Assembly: GCA_016218275.1 (NCBI GenBank)
Contig: JACREK010000171.1
Span: forward strand, 1-5,326
Length of the DNA stretch: 5,326 nt
Reading direction: 5' to 3'
DNA from: Candidatus Gottesmanbacteria bacterium
Lineage (GTDB): Bacteria; Patescibacteriota; Microgenomatia; 2-02-FULL-39-11
Below the pieces are notes generated by a model. It was not told where the DNA came from, ran no database searches, and saw only the letters and a program-made list of their open reading frames with translations. Position 1 is the stretch's first letter. Every line of letters starts with the position of its first letter. Of the stretch, positions 4,621 to 5,326 are shown one piece after another. Position numbers and translations under genes: made by a program.

Positions 4621-4929
4621 TTATATTTCAATAAATATATCTTCTCCCTCAACCTTTACTTTATAGATAGAGATTGGAGATGAAGCAGGAGGAGCCAATA
4701 CTTTTCCAGTCTTGATATCAAATTGCGCGCCGTGACAATAACAGGTAAGAGTATGACCATCCAGCATACCTCCGGCAAGACTGCACTGAGCGTGAGTACA
4801 AGCATCATCAAAAGCCAAATATTCGCCATCGATATTTGCTATGGCAATCTGCTTACCACCAATATTAAATACCTTCATTTTACCATTAGTAACTTCTGAA
4901 ATCTTTCCTACTTTTACAAATTCTCCCAT
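4621..4929 (-). CDS. Rieske-type [2Fe-2S] ferredoxin
   Basis: A 102-residue soluble protein with one Rieske domain and no signal peptide or membrane segment. The cluster ligands are C44 and H46 in CTHAQC (44-49) and C63 and H66 in CYCHGAQFD (63-71), followed by KTGKVL and a proline-rich PPASSPI, as in the Rieske fold. Two further cysteines, C49 and C65, lie exactly where the loop-bridging disulfide of cytochrome bc1-type Rieske proteins forms; simple dioxygenase-type Rieske ferredoxins usually lack them. ATG 4929 is supported by a good ribosome-binding site. Rieske ferredoxin genes are known beside suf genes in some bacteria, which suggests electron supply for cluster assembly, but that role is inference. 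A partner for the 2-oxoacid oxidoreductase is less likely, because Rieske potentials are usually much higher than needed. Confidence 0.94.
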   Translation of the reverse strand: MGEFVKVGKISEVTNGKMKVFNIGGKQIAIANIDGEYLAFDDACTHAQCSLAGGMLDGHTLTCYCHGAQFDIKTGKVLAPPASSPISIYKVKVEGEDIFIEI

Positions 4930-4933
4930 ATAA

Positions 4934-4962
4934 CTCTTCTCCAGTAATAAATAATAATTATA
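4934..4962 (-). promoter_or_regulatory. Ribosome-binding site and possible -10 box of the Rieske gene
   Basis: On the minus strand GGAGAAGAG (4942-4934) ends 4 nt before ATG 4929, with the GGAG core 9 nt from the start; this is the best Shine-Dalgarno in the window. A perfect TATAAT (4962-4957) lies just upstream, directly next to the palindromic repeat at 4965-5000. No -35 box is visible at 16-18 bp spacing, so the promoter half is weak; the ribosome-binding site is solid. Confidence 0.5.
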
Positions 4963-4964
4963 TA

Positions 4965-5000
4965 CCTACCAAACTTCAGCTATAGCTTGATCTTGGTAGG
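4965..5000. repeat. 36-bp palindromic repeat, copy 2
   Basis: Same 8-6-8-6-8 layout as the copy at 2708-2743: CCTACCAA, GCTATAGC and TTGGTAGG with six-base spacers. In opposite orientation it matches that copy at 33 of 36 positions. Two of the three differences are a paired T-A to A-T swap that keeps the centre self-complementary over 10 bp. It lies 36 bp upstream of the Rieske start. It also contains the TGA (4976-4978) that ends the continued frame of the SufB/SufD-like gene. Confidence 0.88.
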
Positions 5001-5080
5001 TTTACCAATCTATTGATTTGTTCTTCTATTTTATCTTCCAACATATTTTGAATCTTTTGGTCTGGTATCCTTTCAATCAC
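4976..5080 (-). pseudogene. In-frame continuation of the SufB/SufD-like gene past a TAA stop
   Basis: Directly after the TAA at 5083-5081 the same frame stays open for 34 sense codons, from GTG 5080 to TGA 4978-4976. The peptide starts VIERIPDQKIQNMLEDKIEE and is predicted to be an amphipathic helix. From memory of the family, SufB/SufD proteins commonly continue after the GF motif with a segment of the form EV-x2-I-P-x5-L-x3-I, and this matches. I read it as the lost C-terminus of the upstream gene. The final residues (about NLPRSSYS) come from the palindromic repeat at 4965-5000. A separate GTG-started small gene is the less likely alternative, since no ribosome-binding site is visible. Confidence 0.65.
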
Positions 5081-5326
5081 TTATCTTAAAAAACCATTAA
5101 TAATCAGTTTAGTCGCCTCTTTTTTGTTCAATCCCCGTGTTTTCAAATAATAAAGTTGTTCCTCGTCTATTTTACCAATGGTTGCTCCGTGTGTACAGCG
5201 GACATCGTTGGCTAAAATCTCAAGATATGGCCTGCTGTCTGCCCAGGCATAAGGCGACAAAAGTAGATTTTGGTTTTTCTGGTAGGCGCTAGATTTTTGA
5301 GCATTTTTTTCAATCTTTATAAGTCC
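5081..5326 (-). CDS. sufD: SufB/SufD-family Fe-S assembly protein, C-terminal part (cut by window edge)
   Basis: The last 81 codons visible of a protein of the SufBCD scaffold complex, which builds Fe-S clusters in the cytoplasm. The segment has the family's end signature: the AQKSSAYQKNQNLLLS stretch (window residues 9-24), RPYLEILANDVRCTHGAT (32-49), IGKIDEEQLYYLKTRGL (50-66) and ATKLIINGF (71-79). The Cys-Thr-His-Gly (44-47) corresponds to the conserved C/H pair near the SufB-SufD interface. I favour SufD over SufB because no upstream SufB features are visible and the gene sits last before the Rieske gene, but this part alone does not separate them. The frame ends at TAA 5083-5081 earlier than usual; the same frame remains open afterwards, so the protein may be truncated by about 30 residues. 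Confidence 0.88.
   Translation of the reverse strand, partial: GLIKIEKNAQKSSAYQKNQNLLLSPYAWADSRPYLEILANDVRCTHGATIGKIDEEQLYYLKTRGLNKKEATKLIINGFLR

Noticed and set aside
1..5326. Alternative genetic code with UGA as glycine or tryptophan
   Set aside because: The ferredoxin ends at TGA at the expected family length and no in-frame TGA falls inside a conserved region. The odd stop in the SufB/SufD gene is TAA, not TGA.

Overview
The window is a compact, AT-rich bacterial gene block in which every gene I can support lies on the minus strand. In transcription order (high to low coordinates) these are: the 3' end of a SufB/SufD-family gene (5081-5326), a Rieske [2Fe-2S] ferredoxin (4621-4929), a SufS cysteine desulfurase (3252-4502), a SufU/IscU-type Fe-S scaffold (2746-3117), a small single-cluster ferredoxin (2374-2631), a fused gamma-alpha subunit of a 2-oxoacid:ferredoxin oxidoreductase (212-1966), and the first 61 codons of its beta subunit (1-183).

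The genes make one metabolic picture. SufS takes sulfur from cysteine. The scaffold and the SufB/SufD protein assemble Fe-S clusters. The two small proteins are Fe-S electron carriers. The oxidoreductase oxidises a 2-oxoacid, with thiamine pyrophosphate and a cluster in its beta subunit, and needs a ferredoxin as acceptor. The block therefore joins cluster assembly to cluster users.

The most striking structure is the repeat load. Each of the six gene-gene junctions contains at least one palindromic or inverted-repeat element: 193-238; 2018-2074 plus 2199-2321; 2708-2743; 3128-3242; 4514-4612; and 4965-5000. Three of these (2199-2321, 3128-3242, 4514-4612) are copies of one element with TGTCATYCYGA-type terminal inverted repeats, all in the same orientation. 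Two others (2708-2743, 4965-5000) are copies of a second 36-bp family. Repeats also lie inside genes: two 7-bp tandem arrays (804-838 in the oxidoreductase, 2962-2989 in the scaffold gene) and a 20-bp core in sufS (3524-3543). At two junctions the repeat supplies the stop codon and C-terminal residues of a reading frame, and at one of them also the ribosome-binding site of the next gene.

A second point of interest is an in-frame TAA at 5081-5083 in the SufB/SufD gene. The frame stays open for 34 more codons that look like the family's usual C-terminal helix, which suggests a nonsense mutation or a sequencing error.

Organism: not identifiable with certainty. AT-rich sequence, few Shine-Dalgarno sites, compact genes and this style of dispersed palindromic and 7-bp repeats remind me of uncultivated candidate-phylum bacteria such as Patescibacteria/CPR, but that is an impression. 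TAA, TAG and TGA all occur as stops at sensible ends, so there is no sign of UGA recoding. I saw no RNA genes, CRISPR array, transposase or convincing intrinsic terminator.
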